A stretch of 64,000 bases of DNA, from the NCBI RefSeq assembly GCF_001522545.3, contig NC_031770.1, positions 17,090,751 to 17,154,750 on the forward strand. The letters are read 5' to 3'. The stretch comes from Parus major. Lineage: Eukaryota > Chordata > Aves > Passeriformes > Paridae. Shown here in pieces: positions 1-14,300 of the stretch. Below the pieces are notes generated by a model, which saw only the letters and a program-made list of their open reading frames with translations, was not told the DNA's origin and did not search any database. The number at the start of each line of letters is the position of its first letter. Within the stretch, counting starts at the first letter, position 1. The translations under genes were made by a program, and so were the position numbers.

Positions 1-2679
1 TGGTTTGAATCCGTACTGCTGCCACAGGTCAGACCTCTGGTTTTACAAGAGTCAGGGTTAAAGGAAACTAGAGTCACTCCAAAGCAATGGTTTCCACTGG
101 CCCACAAAACCAGTTTTGGTTTGTGAACTCCTCTGCTCTAGCTATTTTCCAGCAGATAGCTGGAGCTGAGCTGGGTTTGAAAATTTGTCATAGATATATA
201 AATAAATAAACAAACAAACAAATAAATATTTGCTTTTCTTAGCTATCTCTTATGTGCCCCATAGATGATACTCACAGACCACTTTGGAATCTGCTGGCAG
301 CTGACAGCCTCTGCTGGACAAGGATCAAGACCAAGAGTGTGCAAGACACTGATGTGGCTGCTCTGCTCAGTCAGAGCTACCAGAATTTTCTTAGAGTCTC
401 TGTGGTGCAATGAGGGTTGAGACTGAGCCAAATGGAAAAGGAGAGGAACAGAAGGGAACAAAGCCAGAAAGAAACTGAACCAGCAAGGATTCAATGAAGC
501 AGTGGGAGAGGTACCTGGGAAATGCAGGGAAGATGTTTATTTGCTACCCAGGCTTGTTAGACTCATCCCAAACATACAAAGCCTATACTGTCCCGTGTGC
601 TTTAATGTCAGGACAAGGATATATTGGTGTAATACAGAATTTCTCTTATTATCTGGGAAGCTGGCTGTCCCAGCAGCCATCTGAACAGTACCTACCCACA
701 AAGTCCTCTGCAGCCAGGTGAGTCAACAAGTCAACTACTTCCACTTCCAGCCCAGCAGCTGATGTGGATGGGAGCCCACAATTTGGAGGAAGGAAGAAAG
801 TTCTTTTGAGCGCTATGTGAGCCAATTCCTTCATTTTCTGCATACTCACACAATATGCTCATTTTCTTTAAAGAAAGAGGTGATTTCCATTTGTCTGTGA
901 GATCAGTGTAATGCTCTTAAGTGAAAGTAGCAGTTCCATGAATAGCTACCCACTTGTATCTCCCTCAAACCAGGCAATTTCAGGAGGAAAAAGAATTCTG
1001 ATTTCTTCTTCATCTCCCTGCACACCTGCAGCTCTTCAAAGAAGTCACCAACTCTCACATTTTGCAAGTGAGTGGTTTCAGCTGTTGCTGCAGCAGCTCA
1101 TTCTGGTTCCTGATAAAGAGCATCCAGCTGCCATTCACAGCATGAAGTTTCAGGCAGGATGAACTTATCCTTCCCTATGACCACACTCAGCAATTGTGAG
1201 TAACTCAGAACTGCTCTGCCTTGCATCATCCCTCCTCCCTCTCTCTTCTCTGTCCTTTCACTGTATATGGATACTGGGGAACAAATGGCCAACAGCTCAG
1301 GAAGGGAGGAATGGGCCCATCCACCTTCTGGGCTCCGTTCTCCTTCCCAGGAACTGTCCCATCCTCATTAGGATGAGGGTGGTTTCCCAGGGGAAGAGGC
1401 TTGCAGTAACAGTAGCGATGTTTGGTGAGGAAGGGAATTGCTTTCCTGTTTGAGGCTGGGATCTACAGAGGTACTGAGCTTTCCCCAATATCACAAGGTG
1501 GCTCCAGCCCTGGCCAGTTCAGTGTGACATGTCAGAGAGACCTGGGTCATCCTGCAAGATCCAGCTACCCTTCCCAGTGCTGAACCATCATTCTGGATCA
1601 ACCCAACTCATGTTGTGGAGCTTCACATGTGGGGTGCAGGCATTACCTCTGCAGGATATCATCTTCCTCCTCAGGCACCAACAATTTTATGGCTTTTATA
1701 AAACAACCAAGCAGGATCAGAGCTAATTTCAGATGTGTTTCCCAATAGGAAACGTGCCAGGCTGCAGCTTCTAGCAACCTCTCCCTCTCCAAACACTCAG
1801 ACAAAACATTTCAACCTCAAAAACAATAATCTTAGAGACAAACATTTAGGAAATTTCATATCTCCCAATGGCCTTGCTATTGATAGTCACTCCAGTCCCA
1901 CAGTAATAGGGTGGGTAGGAACCTGTACATATAGCAAGCTCTCAGAATGAAACTGGTCTCTTTTCATGCTGCAGGGTCTACAGGACAGCAAAGCAGATTT
2001 AATCCTCATTATCCAACTGCTGCAGTACAGGAGAGACTTCTCATTTCTCTCTAATGCACTATATCAGAAATGTATCTGAAACTGCTGGGTAATTGGCAGT
2101 TATTTTCTTCTAAAGATTTCCCCATATACAGAACTGTCCTGACTGTGTGGAATTTTCAGCCTCTTCTTTGAAACCCAGGTGATGCATTTTGCCAGTTTAA
2201 TTGGTTCTTCCTTATTCCCCTCATCCCCTTGCTATCATCAAGAAAGGGAAAGAGGGAAAGGAAGACGAGCCAGGCAAAAATATGCAAATCCTAGAAGCAA
2301 CAGAAGTCAGAATAATTGTTATAACTTTTAACCCTAAGGGTTAATGCCACTTCAGCAGCAGTTTTTGAGTCGTGGTGAACCTTAAAACTTTTTCCTCCTA
2401 TAATACAGCTGTCAGCTGTTGTCAACTATAGTCATTATTATCTCCTTTATATCCTCTAGATAGTGCTTGTGTATCACATTCTATACAAAATAGATCATGA
2501 CACTGCTAATCAGGCTTGGAAAATGAACTTGAAGTGCTGTGACAGATCACTAGAATCAATCATTAGCTGTGGTGGACACACTGGGTGGCCACCTGGTCCA
2601 AGCCTCCCCAGAGAAAAGGGTTGTTCTCAGCCTCTTTCCAAATGTGAAAACTGAAATTAATTATTAAAATCTGATTGTA
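1..2679. other. Intergenic sequence left of CAPN8
   Basis: I see no exon here. It holds an AAAT/AAAC simple repeat at about 198-228 and short chance open frames. CAPN2 lies head to head with CAPN8 in mammals, but none of its exons was recognised on the minus strand. Confidence 0.6.
198..228. repeat. AAAT/AAAC simple repeat
   Basis: Repeated ATAA and ACAA tetranucleotides form an interrupted A-rich microsatellite. Confidence 0.85.
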
Positions 2680-3110
2680 TTATAGAATGGTTTGTTTTGG
2701 CAAGGACCCTAAATATCATCTTGATCCAACTCCCCTACAATGGGCAGGTACCATGTACCTTTCACTACAGCAGAGTGACCAAAGGCTCATCCAACTTGTC
2801 CTTGAACACTTCCAGGGATGAGACATCCACAGCCTCTCAGGGAAACGTGTTCCAGAGCATTACCATACTTATACTGAAGAATTTCTACTTAATGTTTTAT
2901 CTAAACCTCCCCTTGGTCAGTCTGAAGATACATTCCCATTTGTCTTATCACTGCAAGTCCTGTGAAAATTCCCTCTCTAGCTTTCTGGTAGCCTCCTTTA
3001 GGAACTGGAAAGTGCTCTGAGATATTTCTGGAGTCTTTTCTTCTCCAGACTGACAAACCCCAGTTCTCTCAGCCTGTCTCCACAGGGGAGGTGCTCCTAC
3101 CTTTTGTATG
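2680..3110 (-). mobile_element. CR1 LINE 3' fragment, degraded
   Basis: Read on the plus strand it begins TAGAATGGTTTG and follows the reverse complement of the avian CR1 3' end: a TGGGCAGG segment, ATCCAACTTGTCCTTGAACA, GGGATGAGACATCCACAGCC, CTTATCACTGCAAGTCC, and TTCTCTCAGCCTGTCTCCAC near the far end. About 430 bp remain, with many substitutions and no open reverse transcriptase frame. The left boundary is clear; the right one is approximate. Subfamily was not determined. Confidence 0.88.
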
Positions 3111-4799
3111 TCTTTCCCTGTTACACTCTGGTGCGTTCACCTCTGCTGTGCTTGCTCACATCTAGTGGCAACTGGAGTTACAGAGCACATAGAATATCAA
3201 GTGTATGTCTGAAAAAGCACATGGAAAACAAAATATTCCAATTGTTCAAAATGACCTTTTCCAGTTGCTGGAGCACTGTGCTTTTCCATGAACAAAGTTG
3301 CCAAACTTGCAGCTTACAGCAGTAACATCAAAGTGGGAGAATTCCTCCAGACCACAGGAAGAAAGGAAATTTCAGCACAAGGCACTGATGCAGGGTGGGG
3401 GAAGAAAGCAGTATTCTGTCTCATGAGCAAAGAAAGTGGGTACCCCTGAGTGGGTCTATTTGACAGGAAAACAAATCCATCCTGGAAAGAAAACCCCTCC
3501 CCTCAACCTTTTGTTATTCTACTCCTCACTCTGGTTCAGTACACAGACATGCCTGGAAGTACTGAAATGCAACAGGGATAAAATGTTGGCCACCCTTTTC
3601 CTTTACTCAATTTCAACAGAATTAGTTTAATTTTGGGGTAAATGATATATTGATTCCCTTGGCCCAGCCTTCACTGCCTGGAACTGACAAAGCAATTTTG
3701 TTTCCGCCTTTGCATTCACTCTCTTCAAATATTTGCAGACAAGCAACCTGGCTAGCCTCTGTTTGGACTCCTTATCTCACCAGGTTTCATTCCTTAAAAA
3801 TTCTCTCTTCCCTTCTCCACACCTTCTGTCTAAATTTACCTAGAGGCAGTCATCAAACATGCTCCTTGTCAAGCAGTGTTACTGTTTGCCCAGCTCTCAG
3901 CTGGACACGTGGTGGCTTTGCTGGGGAACCCCAGCCATTACACAGGATGACAGCAGGGAGCAGCTGTGCTTCATGGAAAATATTTCCTCCTGCAGCTCCT
4001 AAACCTACAAAGGCAGCCACCTTATCAGGGAGGTGTGGACCCCTGTGCCAGTACAAAATGGGGCTGCTAGGGTAGAAATGGAGTTTTTCTCCTACAAGAA
4101 CAGGAACCACTGTATCCTAAAGTCTATAAAGCCTTTTGCACCCAAGGCTTTCTTTGTTTTCTGCCTGTAAACATTTTATATGCAGGAAACACCACCAGCA
4201 GACTGTAAATATGATGGGTAATCTCTCATTAGCTGAGACAAGACCCTGTTTTTATAGATGGGGATGTTTTAGTGACTTCTGCCTAAGGTGACACTGGAGA
4301 AGGGGTAGCAGGGCTTACCAGCTTCCCACCTATGTGGTGAAACAATTCCCTGGTTTTGGCCTAGGTCATGTTCCTGGGTTGTATCCTTGCCCCTGTACAT
4401 GGCCAGCTCTAGCTCTGTTAACTTCACATCTCCTGTTGCTAATAAATTAAATTATCACTTCTTAGCACTTTGAGAGTACCAAATAAAGGGGTCTTTTAAA
4501 GAAAACTCACTGTTTAAGACAGAAGTGGTTTGAGTTTTCCCTAGCTTTTAAACTCCATGGCATCTCCACAGCCATGTAAGCTGTAGCAAAGATATCCAGC
4601 TTCAGGTTTTGTGGCTGCACAGCCCTCCAGCAGCATTGAGTCTGATTTCAGAAGGAAGAAAGGAGTTTTGAACCATCTTCACCTGGCTTTTTAAAGGGCT
4701 GAGCCTTAAACCTGACTTTTGGCACACGGAATGCACACAGTCTCTTTCTATCTAACAGGTTAACAGGTGTGCATGCAAAAAGTTCTCACTGGTTTCTTG
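3111..4799. other. Upstream flank of CAPN8, no gene seen
   Basis: Unique sequence. A TATAAA at 4126-4131 lies about 950 nt before the CAPN8 start and is unsupported as its promoter. The 141-codon open frame at 3650-4075 has no recognisable domain. Confidence 0.5.
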
Positions 4800-5074
4800 C
4801 TAAAAGAGTATTTTAAAAAGGGACAGTAAAAAAAGCAAATAGCATGGGAGTAGCAGCAGTAGTGCCCATAATCCCAGCCGTGATGGCTGTGGTTCCCACC
4901 CGTCTCCCCGGTAAATTCTCATATTTGTTCTCCTGGTGCCTCCTCCCTCCAGGGCTGCTGGAGCACTTGGGGCAGTCCTTGGCTCCACCCGAGCCTGCTG
5001 CCTGCCCTAGTCACCTCCTCTGTTTGCCCTGGAGGAAAAGCAGAGCTGCAGCACACACTGGGAGGGTGGGCAGC
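4800..5074 (+). promoter_or_regulatory. CAPN8 presumed 5' leader and proximal promoter
   Basis: This is the segment immediately upstream of the chosen ATG. A weak TATA-like TTTAAAA lies at 4811-4817. An in-frame ATG at 4844 has A at -3 and G at +4 and runs open into the CAPN8 frame. There is no CpG island to the eye, which fits a tissue-restricted promoter. The transcription start cannot be fixed from sequence, and an additional upstream non-coding exon is possible. Confidence 0.35.
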
Positions 5075-5311
5075 ATGTCCAGGGTCACGGCGAGGCTATG
5101 CCAAGAACGAGCAGCAGCGGACGGGCTCGGATCCAACAGGAATGCCATCAAGTATTTGGAGCAGGACTATGAAGCCCTGAAGCAGCAGTGCCTGCAGACT
5201 GGCATGCTGTTCAAGGATGAGGAGTTCCCAGCCTGTCCTTCTGCTCTGGGCTACCGGGACCTGGGACCATATTCCTTCAAAACTCAGGGGATAGTCTGGA
5301 AGCGCCCCACG
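5075..5311 (+). CDS. CAPN8: CAPN8 coding exon 1 (residues 1-79)
   Basis: It starts with [20 protein letters not shown] and ends WKRPT, followed by donor GTAAGA, phase 0. The start is chosen by alignment to remembered calpain-8 N-termini and gives a 703-aa protein. The ATG has A at -3 but T at +4. The frame stays open upstream to an ATG at 4844. The segment encodes the N-terminal anchor helix and the start of the protease core ([10 protein letters not shown]). Confidence 0.93.
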
Positions 5312-8300
5312 GTAAGAGTGCTCTGTAACTGCTTGTTTCACTGGGTTCAAATCTAACCAAAGCCCAGCTGAACATCCAGGTTAAATCACTGGTGAGCTTA
5401 AATATCCTCTTGTATGTCTTTTTTCTTAATTATATCTTGCTTTACTTCCGTGGCAGAAGCAAGGTTGGAAAGGGGGTGGGAAGAGGAATCACCATCTCCT
5501 AAGCCTGCTATAAAGCAGGGAATCATGTAACTGCTTCATGGATACCTGCTTCATGGCAACCTGCTTTCTTCCTATCCCTCCCAACTCCAGAGAGCTGTAA
5601 ATCCAGGGTGCAATCCAGAAATGGATGCAAAAGCCCCACATATATCCAGCTAGACCATGGGCTACCCCAGGGGCCATTGACTATCATTTATAACAGCACC
5701 CACAAAAAGGTCTTGCCACTGTGCTCCTCAGGAAATCAGGCTAATACGTAAATAGAATCCTCTGCCTCATTTCAAGCTGCCTGTAACAGTTAAATAGGAG
5801 CTGATTGGAAATGTTATTACCTAAATATGTATATCCTAGAAATGGCCTTTGATTCTAAGAAAGTAATTTTCATCAGCAAAGATTAGATGATGATTTTTTT
5901 ATACAGTCACAAAATTAGGGCTTCAGAGATTTTTCTGCACTCTCATTTTTCAGTCATTTATTTCTGTCCCCACTTACTTCTCTCCAGTCATTCTGCAACA
6001 TCAAGAAATATTAAAAACAGAATATTCCTTCCCCCCCCCATTTACTTTTCTCTGGTGGAGGAAAGAAGAATGAGAAGAACAGAAAATTTCAAGGCTTTGG
6101 ACATCATTGTTTTTTCACCTGAAAAGTGAGAAACAGAAATCTGCGGGTTTAGTATCTCCTGGTTTAATAACCCTGGCAACCCCATTTATCCATCAGCACC
6201 TCACTCTGGCACCTGGATGTTTCCTCAACAAATACCATGGATGTGTTTCTTGGCTTTGCCTATCCTTGGAGAAGATCAGCCTTAGAAAACTCATTAAATT
6301 AGTTTTGGGTTTCTCATACAAGAGCATTGTTGAGGCTGCTGTGGGAAGAGACACAGCCACAAGCAGGGTGAGGAATAACTGAGGGCTGAGATCTGACAGG
6401 GTTAAATGTCCCAGCCCTGCCTGGCAGGGACCAGCCCTGGGACCCCCGAGGGAAGCCTCAGCTGTATGAAAGGTGCATGTGTGGCACTTGGGAGTGGCTC
6501 AGGAAGGACAGGTATCTGGGTGAGTAATAAATCATATGCAGCTGACTGACACCAGGTGCAGCACTTTGGAGAGTAAAGAGAAAAAATTACAGAAAACCTT
6601 CCTCTGTGTGGTGGGTCCACCTACTGCTGGACCCCTCTACACTGGACAGGAGGAGAAGGACGTAGCTGAGATGATTCCTATTGCTGGGAAGATTCACAAA
6701 TTGGCTCTTTGTCACACAAAGAAGACCTGGGTTGTTTCTGTCCCTCCATGGGATGCTCAGAGCTGACAACTGCTGTTCTCGAGGAGAGCCAGTGACTGCC
6801 TAAACTGTCCTCAACTCTGCTTGCCAAGTTAGGCTTCCTATAAACTGTTCCTTGCTGCCATCCAGAAGCTCATGGAAAATTCTCCAAAAAACAGAAAAGG
6901 CTTTTGTCTCTAGAGAGACAATAATGACTTCCTAATGTAGGCCATGAGCTGTTGGAGAGCTCAGAGTTGGGGTAGGAGTGGCAGTCATTGCCATAACCCA
7001 CTTGGCTGGCCCCAAAGGGCCAGGAAGAAAGGGGGGTTGTTGCTAATAAAAGCATTTGTGTGGTTGGCCTCTCAGGAAGCAGGGTCAGGGTGGGGGAACA
7101 TCCTCCACACTGTTGGCACTGGAAACTCAGCACAGTCCCAGTGGTACAGGCAGCAGCCACAGTCACAAACTCATTTGTGCTGCTTGAATCAAAATCCCAG
7201 CAAGATGAAATAAGATGTAAACACCGAGGTGAATTTTCACCTCTGCCTCCACAGTAGAAAAAATTCTCAGTAGTATCACTGACAGTGCCTTGTAGCAAAG
7301 GGCATCAGGATTTACCTCAGAAAAACCCCCACACAGCCCTTGATTTAACAAAGAAATTTTGTTCTGGGACCGTGTTAATCAGACAGAGGGGAAAGGATGT
7401 ATTTTTAAAGAAGTGTTCACAGGGTTTAATAGTTTTTGAGTATTGAAAAAAGGAACAAGAAAAGAGAACTTTTCAGACCAGAAAGGGTGATGCAAACTTT
7501 GAAATCGTGTCTTTTCAGGAATTATGTGCCAACCCTCAGTTTATAATCGGAGGAGCTACCCGAACAGATGTCTGCCAAGGAGAGCTGGGTACGTACAGTG
7601 CTTCTGAATTTTGTTTTGGAAGAAGAAAAAGAAATGAAGCTTCATTTAAAAATTCTTGATACATGGACCATTTTATTGGTTATCTCCCAGATATATCAGT
7701 AGGGAGGGACAGATACCCAAGAAGAGGACTCACATACCAGCACTCCTGAGACAGGTATATGTGGGCTTGTGAGAGCTATGTCAAAATTGGAAGACACCAA
7801 ACTGTCTCCTGGAGGAAGGAAGTAATTATGTGGAACAGAAAACTGGTTTGCTTTTGACCTCTTAAGACAGAGGTGGATGCCAGCCTAATCATGGGAGCAG
7901 TTGCCCTGAGGCAAGAGAGTGGAATTGTGCCTATGCCAGCAAGAGCAGCTCCAAGGACTCAGGGGACAAGGGACACCAGGGGAGTTTGCTGCTGTAGCCT
8001 TGCCCTTAGGTTCTTTTATTTGGGAGGCAGAGCAAGTTCCTGCCTCAGTTTCACACAAAACAAATACACAACAACCAAGGAACAGAGCAGGAACTGGTTT
8101 AGTAGAGAGGTGGGGTCCGTGATTTGCCATTTTGTGTCGAGCAGGATGGTCCAAGTATGAGTTAGAAACAAGGACCACGTCAGTCAGAAAGAAATGAATA
8201 GAGAATGTAAACTTTGTAATACCATCCACAACAAACAAATTGTTCCAAGCCCTTCATGCTGAACCCTCCTTTCTCCTTGAACAGCTTTCATGTAGAGCTG

Positions 8301-11300
8301 TGAGTGGGGACTGGAGCAACCAGGAACCAGCCACACAGACGAAAAAGGCAGTGCTGCTCAGATCCCTGAATCAGGGCCTGATGCAGAGGAAGCATCTCTT
8401 AGACAGCACTCATCCTCTCCCAGACATCCATCATGAAAAACCTTCCTTACCCATTTTTCTGCAGTGCTTGCCTTTGGCTAAACAGAGCTGCAGTGCAAGT
8501 GGCCAGAAGGGAGCTGTAAGGGCACTTTATTCCCCCTCAGAGTAGCTGCTGCAGCAGCTGCCTTCCCTGCCTGCCTCGCTGATAAGATCCAGCTGCAGAG
8601 GACAGCAGCAGCAAACCCTTGACTGCAAAGAGAGGAGAGAAGGCTGAAACTCTTGTAATGAGAATTTGATAGATTAGACACAGAGAAATCAGCCTTTCTC
8701 CCTCCTGTGCTGCTAACTGCAGTACTCCTGACCTCACTGGTCTTCCAGCACATCCATTGTGCAAATGAGATTGAAACAATTTCTGCAAGTCGTTGGCGAT
8801 AAATAATACCAGTGCTGCTCTTGTAAACACAGCACTATTAAAGCAATTGCTAAAAAATTCCCTGGTGTGTGGGCTTGTACTCCAAATGCTAAAAATAAGA
8901 TGCCCAATCATATACTTGCTCCAGGATATTTATTTGGTGCATGCTGGAACAGAGTATGGGGAAATCACTTACTGTATTTCAGGAGAATGGCTCAAATAAG
9001 TAGTAAAAGCGACATTTCTTGTCACCTCCTATTTGGAAAGTTTCTATAATGGCATAAAAAAAATTCAAAAACATACACCTGAAGTAAAACCTCATTTTCC
9101 CAGACAGTTTACAAGCTATAGGACTGAAAAATACGATCTGTTCTTAAACTAGGAGAGGCCAGTGCATTATCTATGTTTAGCCTAGAAACTGAATACAAAT
9201 CCTGTGAATCTGGGGATGATGCCTTGCTCAGGGTTTTCCCAAAACAGCTTTTGGTAAGCAGTAACCTAAAGGCTGGTTCTAAAAACTATCCCAAACCTAG
9301 AAGAAAAGCCCCAAAATCTGATTCTGCTATTATTAGGAGCTCAATTCGCTTTCTTGCTCTCTCTCTCTCACACACACACAAAAAAAAAAGAAAAAAAAAA
9401 GAAAAAGAAAATAATGGAAGATAATCCAATTTGTTTCTGCAAGGCTGCTTACAATTGCTTCTACACACACTGACCCTTCACAAAAATAAACTGCAGTCAT
9501 GGGACTTCCCTTCTAGCCTTCAGGTATTTGCTTTACATTTCTGAGGCATTCTATGCTTTTTTGGTATTTGATCCAATACCTTGAATATCAAAGTCTTTGT
9601 TACTAAAACCCTCATGTAAAACACTTCTATTGAAACAAACCCTGATTACATATTTACATAAGTCACCTATGTGGCTGGGTAACACATCCTTTAGGGAAAT
9701 ACAGCCCATTTTTAATAATATTCTCTGACATATTTCTTTTCTTTTAAAAATAACACTGCAGGTCTGGGTTTATATGAACAAAAGGAACAAGAAAACCCAG
9801 AGCTGGTCTCACTCCATTAAACTTATTTCTTTGACAACAGTGTAAACTAGATGAATATCAGCTTGGGAAGTTTGATGGGGACTTGAAAGTCTTGAAATGT
9901 TTTAAATGTTCTTTGAACCATATCTTTTTGATAGCCTAGTAACAACCTGAAATTTAGTCACAGTCTTAGTTATGAAAGGTGACTTATGAAGTTTTCTTGC
10001 TGCTATCTGAATAAGTTAACCTGAGGACTGTTTGCAGAAGTTCTTAAGAAGTAAGCAGCATAAAATTTAATTTAAATAATATAAAACGTACTGAAACCCC
10101 CTCAGTTTAATATTAGCTTTCCAGATCCACACTATTTATATTCATGAGTTTCCTTTTGTTCTGAACGCCCAGAGGCCACTCCAGGCACGGCAGCTCCCAG
10201 GGCCTGGGCTGGCAGCTGGAGGAGTTCCCTGAAGCCAAGGCACCAGCTCACACCTGCCCAAGAGCCCACCCCACATGTGCTTTGTGCATGCCTTGTCCTA
10301 CAGGCAGATTTGGGGAGATTACAGATATCCTGGAGAACAAACCAAAGCCTGGCAGCTCTGACATAGATCTGATACCTGTTGAGGGAGCCTTTGAAGTGGT
10401 TGTAGGCAGGAGAGAACGTAATAGTACTGGGCTTGTTCACTTACTTTGCTGTAGACATTAGTACATGGCCCTTCTGACATTCAATCCCATGGGCTCAGGG
10501 ATACTGGAGATCCTGGTTCTACTAAATATATCCCATTGATATAAAAAATACATTCACTAACAACTCTGAGACCCCAAGGAGAAGAAAGCCTCTTCCTTTG
10601 CTAGTTTCTCCTTTGCTTTTCTGTACGCAGCTGCAGAACAAAATTAATTTCCATAGGAAAATCTCAGAAAGTCTTTAGAAATCTCAAAGCAGAGGCAACC
10701 TGCATTGCCATAAATCAAAAGCTAGTGGTTCAGTGCTTCCTTGTTGTCTGGTGTGATGACCCAGGTACTACAAGCTCTGAACAAGAGCTTCCTTTTAGCA
10801 GAGACTAAAGCTGAGAGTCAGAGCTGCTTGGCAATTCAGGATGCCACAGTACTGTGTTTGGATCCTTTCTGAACACCAGGCATTGCTGAAACAGCAACAA
10901 GCCAGAACAGAGTCAGGACAGAAATGCCTCTGTGCTGTCCAATGCATCCTGGAACCAGACACTTGGACTTTTGGCTGAAACTTGCCATCTCTAGGTCAAA
11001 GGAGAGTTTAGATGCTCTCTGTCTAGACACTTTGATGGTAGCTAAACAGAAACTGAGCACAGCTCTGGAGCAACCGAAACTAATCAAATTTCTCATTTAT
11101 TTTATGGCCTCTGCAAGTGGAGCATGCTTGGGTAAACATCATCAATACAGAGGAGTTGCTGAGCTGCTGGGTCACCAAGGATTCGTTATTCGCTGCAGCA
11201 ATTTGATTATCTCTGTAAACCAGGAGCTGCCTGGGTAGCACTGAGAACATGAGCCAACTCAGGACATCTGTGAGCAGCAAGGGATTCTATTTCAAGTGCA

Positions 11301-14300
11301 CTAACAGTCAAATTCTCCAAGATCACATATGTACATATCTATCTATCTGTCTGTCTATCTATCTATCTATCCATCCATCTATCTATCTATCTATCCATCT
11401 ATCTATAAACAGGAGATAGGCACAGCTAGGCTTCATGTTTACCCTTTCCACCCAAAACTCAAGGTCAGGATCACTTAAATTAAAAAGAACTCAACAGAAA
11501 AAACCCCCAAATTTTACTTTACCACCATTTCAAATGACTTCAGATCCAGAAATCAAGCTGGCTTTTTTTTCAGGACATTCAGCAGCAGCAGTAAACACTG
11601 TAATTGGCACTTGTTTGAAACTTTTGTTCATGAAATATGAGACTGAACAGAAGCAGTGATATGTGTCCATAAGGGATTTAGCCTTGCAGGGCTAATATTG
11701 AAAAGGCTTTTTTTGGTAAAAAATAGTAATTTTAATAAGCTAAAATGCTGCAACTTTAAATCCATATGGTAAGCAGAAATGCTTTTTGATATTGTCATTT
11801 TTCTGACTATGAGCCTATTTGAAATACATTCTAATTAATTGGTCAATCGGCCTCTTTTTCTCTCCCTCAATGAATTCACTTTTTAGGAATGGAATGAAAT
11901 AGTTTCCTCACAGTGTGAAAGATTACTTATAACCTGCAGCTGAACCAGAACAAGTTTGAAGGTCCTACCACCTATAAGGTGCCTTTCTGGGGAGCTTGTG
12001 CTCTTGTGCTGTCCTGTATGCACAACCACAAGCTAAACTCTGAAACTTGCTGCTGGCAAAATGATGTTGAACTTTGAGAAAGGGAACAGGAAGTGGCAAA
12101 TTGTACTCTTTTAGAATTAGTCATATATTATCCAGTAGGGATTAGAAGGGTTAGTAATAGGCCAGGATCCCATTACGATGTACAAGAAAGTGAGAGGCCA
12201 GCTGTGCCTCTCGTTTAGGCCCCATCATGGAAGCTCCTTCATATAGACAGATTCCTACATCCTCTGAAAGTAAATATCACAGGAGCTGGGATGTCGTGCA
12301 TCTCTGCTATACAAAGATGCCCCCGAGCCATCTACATTCAGACACACTTCCATTTTTATCAAGTTGCTGCGCAGCAACCAATTCCCAGCTGGTTCCTTTT
12401 GGCTGGCACAAGTTTAGTCAAAGATATTGGCCCCCAGAAAGTAAGGTCTGGAGACAGGACTCTGCGGTGCTGGAGAGAGGCATGGCTGCTTTGAAGGCCA
12501 AGTTCACCACTGCAATTCTTCCAACACAATTCTTCCCAGGCATGCTTTGAGCAGGCATGCCCTGAAATGCTTCCCTGGAGGCCAGACTGCATTGGTGTGT
12601 TGGAGACAGGCAGCAGCACCCACGTCGCTCACTCTCCCAAGCGCTAAGAAGTTAATTCAAGCTGTAAGAAAGGCACCTTAAAGGATTTCATGCTGCATTT
12701 AGCATCCTCTGGGCTGAGATTCTGAAATTGTTTAGCTCTGAGGCAGGAAGTAAACAACATATTTAAGGAAACCCCCCTCATTTCATCAAATACACCAACA
12801 TACACCATCCTCAGCAAAACCTGGAGTAGTTTCTCACTCACTGGCTCTAAAATCCTGGCCAGGATTTTAGGGGGAATTGTTCCAGATGTTGCACATTGGG
12901 ACAGCACCAATTTGTCACGGCTGCAGACCTTCTCTGGTCTTACAGGGTGGAGGGACACAGCCGGAACACCAGGGACACTCACCTTGCCACCTTCTCAGAA
13001 ATCATTTTCTGCACTTCACAGCATGCCAGGGACAGCCAAAGCATCAGAAAAATGAGGATTTCAGTTCTGACTTGATACAGCTTTTCATCTTCCTCCTCTG
13101 AAAATCCATTCCCCAGACTGATCACCATTATTTCTACCTCTTCAAGGAAAACAGAAATTATAACAGCTTAAGGCATACACTGTACCAAGTAAAGCCTCAA
13201 AGAAATACCTACAAAGCATATCTCAGTGTTCTCAGTCTCATTTTTCCCCTGGATCTACATTTTTTTGGGAGAGAATGTTCTTAAAGCCTTTTTTTTTGCC
13301 ACACCTTATGGTCTTATAATTTTGCTTATTTTATATGTAAGTGCCTAAGGCTGGGAGGAAACTTCCAGGCCAACAAGTTGATTCTTCCTTGAGAAGGTTT
13401 TTGCTCATAGATGTTCTATAGTCTGAGGCTTCTGGACTTTCTTTTCTATATGCAGAACATCAACTTTTCCCTGTTTCCACTTTAAACATGTCACAATCCT
13501 TTTATCTCCTTCTCTGCAAAGGAAATATTATCTTTCAACTAAGAGCTCTTGCTTCAAACAGCTTTTCTGCAGAGTAGCATTTAACCTGCCTCACACTTCC
13601 TCTTCAAACTTCTCTTGTATAGGATGAGCAGGACAAATTTTTTTAACCTCTTCTCATAAAAAATGCAGGTGCATGGGGGAGAAGCAGGCAATCCAACCAT
13701 TTGTCTGTCCCCTTCCAACGTGAATGCTCTTTTCTGGATGTGGCAGCCAAGATAAGGCAGAGAATCCTGGGGGGAGGCTCAAGCAGTACCTCTCATAGTA
13801 AGAATGGATTTTCCCTCCTCTTCAGAAAGACCTGGGCTGCCACAGCAGGTAGCAATACATCATATTGTGTGGTTTTGGACCCACAGTGTGATCAGCCAGC
13901 TCAGGTGGTTACAGGTCATCACACCAGGGACCCTCCTTTACAGAGGTTTCTCAAAGCAGCTCCTTGGAGCCATCTGGGTACCTCCCCATGGGGTGCAGGC
14001 AGCAGGGAGCACCTGGCAAGTCCCTTCATCCTGCTTTTACACTTGTATTCACCATGACATTAAATCATAAATCCCAAGCCAATATAAAGAGTTAACTGCT
14101 GCTCTAGGATGTTGAATCTTGCTGCAGGTTAAACTTTTTCCTTGGTTTCTCAATTTGCCTACTTCCTCTGAAGCAAGAGCTGGGATGCCAGCTCCTTCTG
14201 CAGAATATGCATTCGCCAGAGGAGCTATGTCTTGGCACAGATAATCCTCAGGAGACCAGGAAAATGTTAATACCTTCAGAGCAGTTTTGTTTTGCTAGGC

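Noticed and set aside
3650..4110. 141-codon plus-strand frame and its overlapping minus-strand frame upstream of CAPN8
   Set aside because: No homology recognised and no CAPN2 exon signature on the minus strand.
4126..4131. TATAAA as the CAPN8 TATA box
   Set aside because: It lies about 950 nt before the start codon with no leader exon or splice donor identified to connect it.
11337..11406. ATCT array considered as a CRISPR-like or satellite array
   Set aside because: It is an ordinary tetranucleotide microsatellite with 4-bp units and no spacers.
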